In this document: positions 18,401 through 24,487 of the stretch, one piece after another | Position numbering within the stretch: the first letter of the stretch is position 1 | How the letters are laid out: every line of letters starts with the position of its first letter | NCBI RefSeq assembly: GCF_022701295.1 | Contig: NZ_CP033204.1 | Coordinates: 3,100,001 to 3,164,000 of the forward strand | From: Sphingopyxis sp. YF1 | GTDB lineage: Bacteria; Pseudomonadota; Alphaproteobacteria; Sphingomonadales; Sphingomonadaceae | Length of the DNA: 64,000 nucleotides | Direction of reading: 5' to 3' | Notes under the pieces: model-generated | What the model was told of the DNA's origin: nothing | The model's database searches: none | Seen by the model: the letters and a program-made list of their open reading frames with translations, nothing else | Program-made: the position numbers and the translations under genes

Positions 18401-20054
18401 CGACCAGCTGAATGCCGCGATCGCGACGCAGACGGCAAGCGCTGCCGCAGCACAGACCACCGCCGATACCGCATTGGCGAATGCAGCCACGGCCCAAGGC
18501 ACGGCGAACACGGCGCTCGCCAATGCGGCGACGGCACAGGCGGCCGCCGACGCGGCGCTGGCCGGGAATGCCAGCAATGCGGCCTCGGCGGCTACGGCGC
18601 AGTCGACTGCGGATACGGCGCTGGTCAATGCCGCGACGGCGCAAGCGACCGCCAATGGTGCGCAGGGTACCGCGAACAGTGCTTTGGCCAATGCCGCAGC
18701 CGCGCAAGGCACCGCCGATACCGCGCTTGCGAACGCCGCGACGGCGCAGTCCGCGGCCCTCGCGGCGCAGGGGACCGCGAACACTGCGCTGGTCAATGCA
18801 GCCACCGCGCAGGGCACGGCCAACACCGCCCGACTCGAAGCGGCACAGGCACAGGCCACCGCCGACACCGCGCGCGTCGAAGCCGCGACCGCGCAGAGCC
18901 GCGCCGACGCCGCCTTCGCCAACGCCGATGCGGCGCAGGCGACGGCGGATCAGGCGCTCGCCGCAGGGCAGACCAACGCCGCGGCGGCGGCAACCGCACA
19001 GGCGACCGCCGACACGGCACGAACCGAAGCCGCGGCGGCGCAAGCGCAGGCCGATACCGCGCGCGCCAATGCCGCGCTCGCGCAGGATCGTGCCGATGCC
19101 GCCTTTGCCAATGCCGGGGCGGCGCAGGCGACCGCGAACAGCGCGCGCAGCGAAGCCGCTGCGGCGCAGCTGACCGCGACGACGGCGCGTTCGGAAGCGG
19201 CCGCCGCCCAATCGACCGCGAACACCGCGCTCGCCAACGGGACCTATTTCCGCGCCAACAGCACCGGGCCGGGGCCACAGGCCACCGGCGTCGACTCGAT
19301 CGCGGTCGGGCCCGGCGCCCTCGCCAGCGGCAACCAGTCGGTCGCCATGGGCGCCAACGCCCGCGCACTCAACGGGCAGGCGGTATCGATCGGTGCAGGC
19401 AATACGGCCTCGGGCAATGGTGCGGTCGCGATCGGCGATCCCAACATCGCGACCGGGACCGGCGCCGTGGCGCTGGGCGCCAACAACACGGCCGTCGGGA
19501 CGGGCGCGGTAGCGCTCGGCAACGCGAGCAGCGCCACGGGTGACGGGTCGATCGCGATCGGCAACGGCGCCGTCGCCAGCCGCGCGGGCCAGGTCTCGCT
19601 CGGCAATTCGGCGAGCACCTACACGCTCGCGGGGGTGGGTTCGACGGCGAGCAATGCGGCCCAGACGGGTACGTTGCGGCTGCTGACCACCGACGCCGCC
19701 GGCAACCTCGGCACCTCGGCCCTCGATATCGCGACGCTCGGCGGGCTTCCCGGCCGGGTCAATCTGCTCGAACAGCAGGCGGCAGCACTCGACCAGCGCA
19801 CGCTGGTGCTCGAACGCCATGCCGAACAGGCGAACGGCGGCATCGCGACCGCGATGGCGATGGGCGGCACGATGATCGTTCCCGACAGCGATGTCTCGGT
19901 CTCGTTCAACCTTGCCACCTATCGCGGCGAACAGGGTTTCGCCGGCGCTGCGGTCGTCCGGCTTGCGCCGCGGGTATATGTCAGCGGCGGCATCGCGGGA
20001 TCGACGGTCAAGGGCTCGACCGGCGGCCGGGTCGGCGTCGCCTTCGGTTTTTGA
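15498..20054 (+). CDS. YadA-like trimeric autotransporter adhesin
   Basis: A 1518-residue surface protein. The signal peptide (M-R-Q-T-T-R-L-L-L to A-H-A) follows an AAGGGGAT site. A long head of YadA-head repeats (V-A-T-G-Y-N-S-V, A-T-A-V-G-T-G-A) includes three nearly identical 95-residue units. Three neck motifs of the form N-T-V-S-V-G...T-D-A-V-N-x-x-Q-L follow at about 365, 760 and 940. A stalk of 14-residue repeats (A-T-A-Q-G-T-A-N-T-A-L-A-N-A) predicts a trimeric coiled coil. A further head segment and the C-terminal YadA anchor (about 1440-1518) end in aromatic F. The anchor trimer exports the passenger through the outer membrane. Binding partner unknown; adhesion or biofilm is the family role. 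Confidence 0.93.
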   Translation: MRQTTRLLLTVAPAALALSLSAPAHADPTPECNSGSAANATECGANAEADGEDSTAVGANTATRQQSTSIGSGALSGFNSVATGYNSVAFLNAVAVGSGAVTGNQGTAVGTGARATGTLNATAVGTGAQAISENATALGAIAAAEGENATAIGFNTKTRDQSTSVGANALSGFNSVATGYNSVALLNAVAVGSGAVTGNQGTAVGTGARATGSLNATAVGTGAQAISENATSLGASAAAEGENATAIGFNTKTRDQSTSVGANALSGFNSVAAGYNSVAFLNAVSVGGGAVTGNQGTALGTGARATGTLNATAVGTGAQATAEEASALGAYSTAGADDATAVGVFANATGANSVALGRGSVADRGNSVSVGMAGGERQLTNLAAGTAATDGVNVAQLDAAIAGVVAGSNPYVGVNSTGAPAQATGDDSFAAGGGAQAQSDGATAIGSGAVAKNGKATSIGFENVASGDGAVAIGDPNSATGTGAIAVGADNVATGTAAIALGNLSNATGNSAIAMGDQAAASSDGNVAVGGLSRATGTETIAIGPDSQATAAHAVAIGAFSRAAAMDAAALGWGARATGIGSTATGTFAEASGERSTATGRDSIANATGSTATGNLSRATGFNSTTTGIGAQATAESSSATGSGALATGGFSTATGSFSEASGTRSTATGDFAHATGLQSTATGAGSTASALDATAAGFIAEASAEGATAAGTFARAQAFQSTAVGRDSLASSDFATALGSDSQAIALNSVALGSFSVADRANTVSVGVAGGERIIANVGAGTAGTDAVNLAQLNAGLAGVAAGANPYVAVNSAAANAQAGGLRSIAAGGGAQASGEGTVAVGENATAAGAFGIAIGGGDLLPTRASGDFSIAVGSQSVASGRDAIMIGNIGGATGDDSIAIGAGAFASADRSTVLGDAATAAAPNSVAIGAGSSADRANTVSVGAAGAERIIANVGTATAGTDAVNLDQLNAAIATQTASAAAAQTTADTALANAATAQGTANTALANAATAQAAADAALAGNASNAASAATAQSTADTALVNAATAQATANGAQGTANSALANAAAAQGTADTALANAATAQSAALAAQGTANTALVNAATAQGTANTARLEAAQAQATADTARVEAATAQSRADAAFANADAAQATADQALAAGQTNAAAAATAQATADTARTEAAAAQAQADTARANAALAQDRADAAFANAGAAQATANSARSEAAAAQLTATTARSEAAAAQSTANTALANGTYFRANSTGPGPQATGVDSIAVGPGALASGNQSVAMGANARALNGQAVSIGAGNTASGNGAVAIGDPNIATGTGAVALGANNTAVGTGAVALGNASSATGDGSIAIGNGAVASRAGQVSLGNSASTYTLAGVGSTASNAAQTGTLRLLTTDAAGNLGTSALDIATLGGLPGRVNLLEQQAAALDQRTLVLERHAEQANGGIATAMAMGGTMIVPDSDVSVSFNLATYRGEQGFAGAAVVRLAPRVYVSGGIAGSTVKGSTGGRVGVAFGF
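15648..16502. repeat. Three tandem 285-bp repeats in the adhesin head
   Basis: The segment beginning with codons for G-E-D/N-S/A-T-A recurs at 15648, 15933 and 16218 with an exact 285-bp period. The shared core is S-G-F-N-S-V-A-x-G-Y-N-S-V with L-N-A-V-x-V-G. Near identity at the DNA level implies recent duplication, and such tandem units can gain or lose copies by recombination, changing head length. Confidence 0.92.
18424..19240. repeat. Degenerate 14-residue repeats encoding the coiled-coil stalk
   Basis: About eighteen to twenty copies of a 42-bp unit encode A-x-A-Q-x-T-A-D/N-T-A-x-A-N-A with regular spacing of Ala, Gln and Thr. The two-heptad period fits a trimeric coiled coil with small core residues. 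The copies are diverged, unlike the head repeats, so they are older. Confidence 0.8.
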
Positions 20055-20103
20055 TGATCCACATCTCCGTTCCCGTCGCCGGAAACCGGCCGGTTCCGGC
20101 GGG

Positions 20104-20343
20104 ATGAGGCGGGATGAGCTTGCCGAACAAATTTCTGATCTCACCCGTCGCCTTGCGATGGCCGAACCCGTGATCAGGCCATCGAAGGTCGAAAAGCTGG
20201 CGCTGCTGCTCGGCGACAAGTTGCATCATGCCCCGCCTGATCTACGCCAGGCTTACACCCGGCTGCTGCCCAGCGAGGTGCGCGTGAACGACAGGGAAAT
20301 CCGCATCAGCGGCTCCAAAACCGTACCGGCCCGCAGTTCTCTC
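20104..20343 (+). pseudogene. C-terminal fragment of a serine recombinase
   Basis: About 80 codons read M-R-R-D-E-L-A-E-Q-I-S-D-L, then a coiled region, then L-L-P-S-E-V-R-V-N-D-R-E-I-R-I-S-G-S-K, which resembles the tail of large serine recombinases (the common R-V-x-V-x-D-x-E-I-R-I-x-G-S/P-K stretch). The catalytic N-terminal domain is absent; the region before it is the end of the adhesin gene. The frame runs without a stop into the tRNA, so no functional protein is expected. It lies beside the 3' end of tRNA-Arg and looks like a remnant of an integrated element. Confidence 0.6.
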
Positions 20344-20356
20344 TTTTGTTCGAGAA

Positions 20357-20433
20357 TGGCGCGCCCGGCAGGATTCGAACCTGCGACCACCCGCTTAGAA
20401 GGCGGGTGCTCTATCCAGCTGAGCTACGGGCGC
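20357..20433 (-). tRNA. tRNA-Arg, anticodon TCT
   Basis: On the minus strand the gene has a seven-pair acceptor stem (GCGCCCG with CGGGCGC), a D arm with AGCTCAGCTGGATAGAGC, an anticodon stem CCCGC/GCGGG enclosing CTTCTAA with TCT at positions 34-36, and a T arm with GTTCGAATC. The CCA end is encoded (20357-20359, reading CCA after discriminator G). It decodes AGA, rare in this GC-rich genome. A recombinase fragment abuts its 3' end. Confidence 0.97.
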
Positions 20434-20491
20434 CCGGCGCGGCGAATAGCGCGGTTTGCGCGCGCCGCAAAGCGCGATAAGCAGCAAGGCC

Positions 20492-21241
20492 ATGATCGAG
20501 TCATCCCCTGCCGACGGTGCGCCCGCCGCCGTCAATGCCGCCGCGGTGCGGCATTTCCGCTATTATGATCTGGTGATGGCGGCTTTCGTGGCGATCCTGT
20601 TGCTCAGCAACATCATCGGTGCATCGAAACCAAGTTATATTCCGCTGCCCGACGGCGGCCAGTGGGCGTTCGGCGCTGGCGTGCTGTTTTTCCCCATCAG
20701 CTACATCATCGGCGACGTACTGACCGAAGTTTATGGTTATGCGCGCGCGCGGCGAGTGATCTGGACCGGATTTGCCGCGCTCGCCTTCATGGCGTTCATG
20801 GCGTGGGTCGTCGTATCGCTGCCACCCGCCGACGGCTGGCCGCACCAGGGGGCCTATGAAGCCGTGTTCGGCAACAGCTGGCGCATCGTGATCGCGTCGA
20901 TGTGCGCCTTTTGGGTCGGCGAATTCGCCAACTCCTATGTCCTTGCCCGCATGAAGCTGTGGACCCGCGGACGTTTTCTGTGGATGCGCACGATCGGATC
21001 GACGATCGTCGGCCAGGGGCTCGACAGCCTGATCTTCTATCCGCTGGCCTTTTACGGACTTGCCGGGTGGCCGCCCGAGCAATTGGCCCAGGTCGTGTTG
21101 TCGCAGTGGCTGATCAAGACCCTGTGGGAAGCGGCGCTGACCCCCGTAACCTATGCCGTCGTCGGCACCCTCAAGCGCCGCGAGGGGGTCGACATCTTCG
21201 ACGAGGGTACCGACTTCACCCCATTCCGGGCAAAGGTCTGA
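20492..21241 (+). CDS. Queuosine precursor transporter, YhhQ family
   Basis: A 249-residue inner-membrane protein with about six helices, of the VUT/DUF165 (YhhQ) family. Diagnostic stretches are N-I-I-G-A-S-K, F-P-I-S-Y-I-I-G-D-V-L-T-E-V-Y-G-Y and W-x-R-T-I-G-S-T-I-V-G-Q-G-L-D-S. Family members import 7-cyano- or 7-aminomethyl-7-deazaguanine for queuosine in tRNA. The ATG at 20492 follows AAGG; an upstream in-frame ATG at 20456 has no site. Close to a small membrane protein gene downstream in the same direction. Confidence 0.88.
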   Translation: MIESSPADGAPAAVNAAAVRHFRYYDLVMAAFVAILLLSNIIGASKPSYIPLPDGGQWAFGAGVLFFPISYIIGDVLTEVYGYARARRVIWTGFAALAFMAFMAWVVVSLPPADGWPHQGAYEAVFGNSWRIVIASMCAFWVGEFANSYVLARMKLWTRGRFLWMRTIGSTIVGQGLDSLIFYPLAFYGLAGWPPEQLAQVVLSQWLIKTLWEAALTPVTYAVVGTLKRREGVDIFDEGTDFTPFRAKV

Positions 21242-21245
21242 CGGA

Positions 21246-21617
21246 GTGGCAGCCGCCGCATCGGAGATTTACCAACAGCTCAAGCTGCTGCTGATTGACG
21301 GCAGCGGGCTCAGCAAGGACGCGCTCCACATCTATGGCGGGATGGCGATCTATCTCGGCGCGCGGCTGCTGGTTCCGCAGCGGCGCTGGGTCGCGTGGAC
21401 GCTGGTTCTGGCAGCCGCGCTGGCCGGCGAATGGCTCGACCTGCGCGGCGAAAACCTGCGCGGCGACCTGCAGCCCGACACCGCGCACTGGCACGATATC
21501 TGGAACACGCTGTGGTGGCCGAGCGTGCTCGTGCTGCTCGAACGCTGGTGGCCGCCCGCCTCGGCGCGCGGCGAAGCGTCAGGCGAGGACGCCGAGCGCG
21601 GCTTCGAACAGGCGTAG
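21246..21617 (+). CDS. Small membrane protein of unknown function
   Basis: A 123-residue protein starting with GTG five bases after the transporter stop. It has two likely membrane helices (about 33-48 and 53-70) and a W-rich tail ([20 protein letters not shown]). No known motif was recognised. Its last 39 bases overlap the end of purQ on the opposite strand. It is probably co-transcribed with the transporter. Function unknown. Confidence 0.65.
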   Translation: MAAAASEIYQQLKLLLIDGSGLSKDALHIYGGMAIYLGARLLVPQRRWVAWTLVLAAALAGEWLDLRGENLRGDLQPDTAHWHDIWNTLWWPSVLVLLERWWPPASARGEASGEDAERGFEQA

Positions 21618-22244
21618 TCCGTCGGTGCCGCCGTGCGCGCGGTCGATCGCGCGTTCGGGGTGCGGCATCATGCCGAGCACATTGCCGGCGTCGTTCAGCA
21701 CGCCCGCGATGTCGCGCGCCGAGCCATTGACCGGCGCGGCGTAGCGGAACGCCACGCGTCCCTCGCCCTCGATCCGGTCGAGCGTCGCGTCGTCGGCGAA
21801 ATAATTGCCGTCATGATGCGCGACGGGAATGTCGATCGTCTCGCCCGCCTGATAGGCGGCGGTGAACAGCGACTGGCTGTTCTCGACGCGGAGCGTCACG
21901 CTGCGGCAGACGAAGTTCAGGCCCGCGTTGCGCATCAGCGCGCCGGGGAGCAGCCCGGCCTCGGTGAGCACCTGGAAGCCGTTGCACACGCCGAGCACCG
22001 GCACGCCGCGCGCCGCCGCGTCGGCGACCGCGCGCAGGATCGGCGAGCGCGCCGCCATCGCGCCGGAGCGCAGATAGTCGCCATAGGAAAAGCCGCCGGG
22101 CAGCGCGATGAAATCGGTGCCGTCGGGCAGTTCGCTGTCGCGATGCCACACCATCGCGGGCGCCCTGCCCGTCACGGTTTCGAGCGCGACCGCCATGTCG
22201 CGGTCGCAGTTGGAACCGGGAAAGACGATGACGGCGGTTTTCAT
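21579..22244 (-). CDS. purQ: Phosphoribosylformylglycinamidine synthase, glutaminase subunit PurQ
   Basis: A 221-residue class I glutamine amidotransferase that supplies ammonia to PurL in the fourth step of purine synthesis (FGAR to FGAM). The N-terminus has [12 protein letters not shown], the nucleophile Cys lies in V-L-G-V-C-N-G-F-Q, and the His-Glu pair in M-M-P-H-P-E-R-A. It lies 25 bp downstream of purS on the same strand, so the two form an operon. purL is not in this window and purC is 8 kb away. Confidence 0.96.
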   Translation of the reverse strand: MKTAVIVFPGSNCDRDMAVALETVTGRAPAMVWHRDSELPDGTDFIALPGGFSYGDYLRSGAMAARSPILRAVADAAARGVPVLGVCNGFQVLTEAGLLPGALMRNAGLNFVCRSVTLRVENSQSLFTAAYQAGETIDIPVAHHDGNYFADDATLDRIEGEGRVAFRYAAPVNGSARDIAGVLNDAGNVLGMMPHPERAIDRAHGGTDGLRLFEAALGVLA

Positions 22245-22269
22245 GGCGATGCTCCTCGTGACCCGCGGA

Positions 22270-22500
22270 TCAGGTGCGCTGGATGCGGTAGTTCTCGATC
22301 ACCGTGTTCGCGAGCAACTTCGCGCACATCGCGTCGAGATCGGCGTCGGTGACATCGTCGGCGACTTCGAGTTCGATGAAGCGGCCCGCACGCACGTCGC
22401 TGACGCCGCCGAAGCCCAGCCCCTCGAGCGCATGGTGGATCGCCTTGCCCTGCGGGTCGAGGACCCCCGGCTTGAGCGTCACATAGACCTGGACTTTCAT
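22270..22500 (-). CDS. purS: Phosphoribosylformylglycinamidine synthase subunit PurS
   Basis: A 76-residue protein with the family pattern: a beta strand [19 protein letters not shown], the [12 protein letters not shown] segment and the C-terminal [11 protein letters not shown]. PurS bridges PurQ and small PurL in the FGAM synthase complex. It is the promoter-proximal gene of purS-purQ, and its start faces bfd across a 180-bp gap with Fur-like palindromes. Confidence 0.95.
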   Translation of the reverse strand: MKVQVYVTLKPGVLDPQGKAIHHALEGLGFGGVSDVRAGRFIELEVADDVTDADLDAMCAKLLANTVIENYRIQRT

Positions 22501-22603
22501 GGGAGGGCCTTTGTTCTGGAAGGGCGGGAAGATGGGCGCGCCTATGCCCGCGAATCACGCCGCGGGCAAGGGGCCAGCGCCACGAAATCGCGGCTGCTCA
22601 CAC

Positions 22604-22618
22604 TGCGAGTCACTCGCA
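22604..22618. promoter_or_regulatory. Fur-box-like palindrome upstream of bfd
   Basis: TGCGAGT-C-ACTCGCA is a perfect 7-1-7 inverted repeat 62 bp before bfd. Ferric-uptake-regulator sites have this 7-1-7 layout, and the same arm recurs twice more nearby in front of other genes. Regulation by Fur or a related iron regulator is inferred. Confidence 0.55.
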
Positions 22619-22628
22619 TCTTTCCTAT

Positions 22629-22643
22629 TGCGAATCCCTCGCA
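22629..22643. promoter_or_regulatory. Second Fur-box-like palindrome upstream of bfd
   Basis: TGCGAAT-C-CCTCGCA repeats the same 7-1-7 layout with five of seven arm pairs matching, its centre 25 bp from the centre of the first site. A further half-site ATTCGCA lies just before the bfd ATG. Clustered sites strengthen the case for iron control. Confidence 0.5.
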
Positions 22644-22680
22644 CTATCCCTAGACCGGGATTGTTGAGAAGGATTCGCAC

Positions 22681-22854
22681 ATGGTCGTCTGTGTCTGCAA
22701 CGCAATAAGGGAAAGCCAGCTGCGCGACGTCGCGCGCGATGGCCAATTGCGGTGTGCCAAGGCCGCTTATGCGCAATTGGGTCGCAAACCCAAGTGCGGA
22801 CAGTGCCTGTCATTCGCTCGCAATATCATCAGCGACGTCGCCGCGACCGCCTGA
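22681..22854 (+). CDS. bfd: Bacterioferritin-associated ferredoxin
   Basis: A 57-residue [2Fe-2S] protein. The cysteines lie in V-C-V-C-N-A-I at the N-terminus and K-C-G-Q-C at positions 47-50, the C-x-C...C-x-x-C arrangement of the BFD-like domain. Bfd docks on bacterioferritin and passes electrons to mobilise stored iron, and bfr follows 98 bp downstream. The ATG is preceded by GAGAAGG. Two Fur-like palindromes upstream suggest induction under iron shortage, as expected for this protein. Confidence 0.9.
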   Translation: MVVCVCNAIRESQLRDVARDGQLRCAKAAYAQLGRKPKCGQCLSFARNIISDVAATA

Positions 22855-22952
22855 TTTTTCTTGGTTTTCCGCCTTTTTTGACCTTGGCCTGAGCGGGTCC
22901 GGGGGGGTATGATGCACCCTTCCCCACCCGATCTCAAAACAGGACAAGACCA

Positions 22953-23435
22953 ATGAAGGGCGACGAAAAAGTCATCGATTTCCTCAACGAGGCGCTCAAG
23001 AACGAGCTGACCGCGATCAACCAATATTGGCTGCACTATCGCATGCTCGACAATTGGGGCGTCGCGCGGCTCGCGCATTTCGAGCGCGAAGAGTCGATCG
23101 ACGAGATGAAGCACGCCGACAAGCTCGCCGACCGCATCCTCTTTCTAGGCGGCCTGCCCAATTTCCAGCTGCTCGGGCGCCTGCGCGTCGGCGAAACGGT
23201 CGAGGAAATCCTCAAGGCCGACCTCGCGATCGAGGAAGAGGCGATCCCGCTGCTCAAGGATGCGATCGCGCATTGCGAAAGCGTCCGCGACTATGTCAGC
23301 CGCGACCTGTTCTCGGACATCCTCGAAAGCGAGGAGCATCATGTCGACGAACTCGAAAAGCAGTTCGAGATGATCGCGCGCATGGGACTCGAAAACTATA
23401 TCCAGCTCCAGTCGAAGCCGGTGAGCGACGACTGA
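22953..23435 (+). CDS. bfr: Bacterioferritin
   Basis: A 160-residue haem-containing ferritin that stores iron in a 24-subunit shell. All ferroxidase ligands are present: E18, E51, H54, E94, E127 and H130, plus the haem-binding M52 in I-D-E-M-K-H-A-D-K. Length matches the family. It lies downstream of bfd in the same direction, separated by 98 bp, and ends with a clear intrinsic terminator. The upstream gap has T-rich stretches but no convincing promoter pair. Confidence 0.97.
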   Translation: MKGDEKVIDFLNEALKNELTAINQYWLHYRMLDNWGVARLAHFEREESIDEMKHADKLADRILFLGGLPNFQLLGRLRVGETVEEILKADLAIEEEAIPLLKDAIAHCESVRDYVSRDLFSDILESEEHHVDELEKQFEMIARMGLENYIQLQSKPVSDD

Positions 23436-23500
23436 TCGCACTTCGCGCCGATCCGGCCGCCGGCCGGTGCGGCGCGCGCAAAGAAAAATCGCGGTTTTCG

Positions 23501-23526
23501 GAGGCGCTTTCGGGCGCCTCTTTTTT
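23501..23526 (+). terminator. Intrinsic terminator of bfr
   Basis: GAGGCGC-TTTCGG-GCGCCTC forms a seven-pair stem with a six-base loop, followed immediately by six T residues. It separates bfr from the next Fur-like site and the unknown gene. Confidence 0.85.
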
Positions 23527-23536
23527 CGCTTGTATT

Positions 23537-23551
23537 TGCGAATAATTCTCA
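23537..23551. promoter_or_regulatory. Fur-box-like palindrome upstream of the unknown gene at 23665
   Basis: TGCGAAT-A-ATTCTCA is a 7-1-7 inverted repeat matching in six of seven arm pairs and sharing its left arm with the second bfd site. It lies 113 bp before the ATG of a small gene of unknown function, in an AT-richer stretch, which points to iron control of that gene. Confidence 0.5.
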
Positions 23552-23664
23552 ATAGCAAGGCGAGGCAGTCCCCTCCTGCCGGTCGCTGCACCACGCAGCG
23601 GCCGGCGGCTTTTTCGAAAGCCGGCACGGGATTGCCGACGATCGGCCCGGCACGAGGAGACAGC

Positions 23665-24084
23665 ATGGAAAGCAGCAGTTTGATCCGCAGGCTGGCCGAG
23701 CAGGCGCTCGTCCGCGACCTGCCGGTCGGCGCCGCGCAGGCGGTGCTCGCGCTGCGCTACTGCATCCTCTGTCGCCGCAGCGAGCGCGACCCGATGCCAG
23801 AGCTCGAACGCCGCTGGGGCAATATCCTCGCGGCGCGGCGCTACCGGCTGGTGGTCGAGGCGATCGGGCATTGCTGGCCCGATCCCTTCGCCGTCGCCCC
23901 GCCCTGCTGCCCGCGTGTCAGCTTCGACGAGGCGCTGCTCGCCGATATGGTCGGCGCGGCCGCTGACGGCGATCGCGCCCGCTTCGACCGGCTGAGTTCG
24001 GACCTGCTCGGCGGCGATGGCCGCGAGATGATCTTCGTCGCGCTGGAAAATTTCATCCGCGCAAGAGCACCGGGCCGGGTTTGA
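23665..24084 (+). CDS. Small protein of unknown function, probably iron-regulated
   Basis: A 139-residue soluble protein, no signal peptide or membrane helix. The ATG has a strong GAGGAG site seven bases upstream. It contains a C-I-L-C pair near residue 33-36 and a C-C pair near 80, along with C69, and is otherwise helical. I recognise no family. It is a stand-alone gene behind bfr, with a Fur-like palindrome upstream and a long repeat region downstream. A role in iron or redox metabolism is inferred from the site only. Confidence 0.7.
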   Translation: MESSSLIRRLAEQALVRDLPVGAAQAVLALRYCILCRRSERDPMPELERRWGNILAARRYRLVVEAIGHCWPDPFAVAPPCCPRVSFDEALLADMVGAAADGDRARFDRLSSDLLGGDGREMIFVALENFIRARAPGRV

Positions 24085-24184
24085 CGCGCGGCAGCGCCGA
24101 CGCGCCGCGATGATAGCCGATGCCAGCCGCAGGATGGCAAACCGCCATGGCCTTCTTTCGTCGTTCCGGGTTCGGTCGGGTCCC

Positions 24185-24261
24185 CGTTGGTGTCGAGCGA
24201 AGTCGAGACACGCTGCGTTCGTGCGGGCCTTCACGTGTCTCGACTTCGCTCGGCACCAACG
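24185..24261. repeat. Long inverted repeat, 28-bp arms
   Basis: Arm 24185-24212 and arm 24234-24261 are inverted copies identical at 27 of 28 positions (core GTCGAGCGAAGTCGAGACAC), with a 21-bp loop. It lies in the 400-bp gap between the unknown gene and the M16 protease. Resembles dispersed extragenic palindromes of GC-rich proteobacteria. Confidence 0.85.
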
Positions 24262-24306
24262 GACTTGAGGGGCGTGATTTGACCGCAAGCGGTCGGTCGC
24301 TACCGC

Positions 24307-24455
24307 TCCTCCCTGTCGCGCAGGCTGTGGGGAAGGGGGGGGGGCGCCGCGAAGCGGTGGTGGAGGAGCGGCAAGGCCTCGCGACGCCTGACGGCGCCGG
24401 CCCCTCCGTCAGCGCTGCGCGCTGCCACCTCCCCATCGCTGCGCGACAGGGAGGA
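24307..24455. repeat. Second inverted repeat in the same gap, with a G10 run
   Basis: TCCTCCCTGTCGCGCAG (24307-24323) recurs inverted at 24439-24455. Between them lies a run of ten G (24335-24344) and further GC-rich palindromic sequence. Together with the neighbouring repeat it fills most of the gap 24085-24487, which holds no gene. Confidence 0.7.
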
Positions 24456-24487
24456 TTTCCGACCGCAACCGGTCGTTGGGGTCGTCG

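Noticed and set aside
16050..20219. A 1389-residue open frame on the minus strand opposite the adhesin.
   Set aside because: Mirror of the repeat-rich adhesin gene; Arg/Gly-rich translation without any recognised fold.
22878..22913. A sigma-70 promoter TTGACC with TATGAT before bfr.
   Set aside because: The spacer would be 24 bp, too long for a normal promoter.
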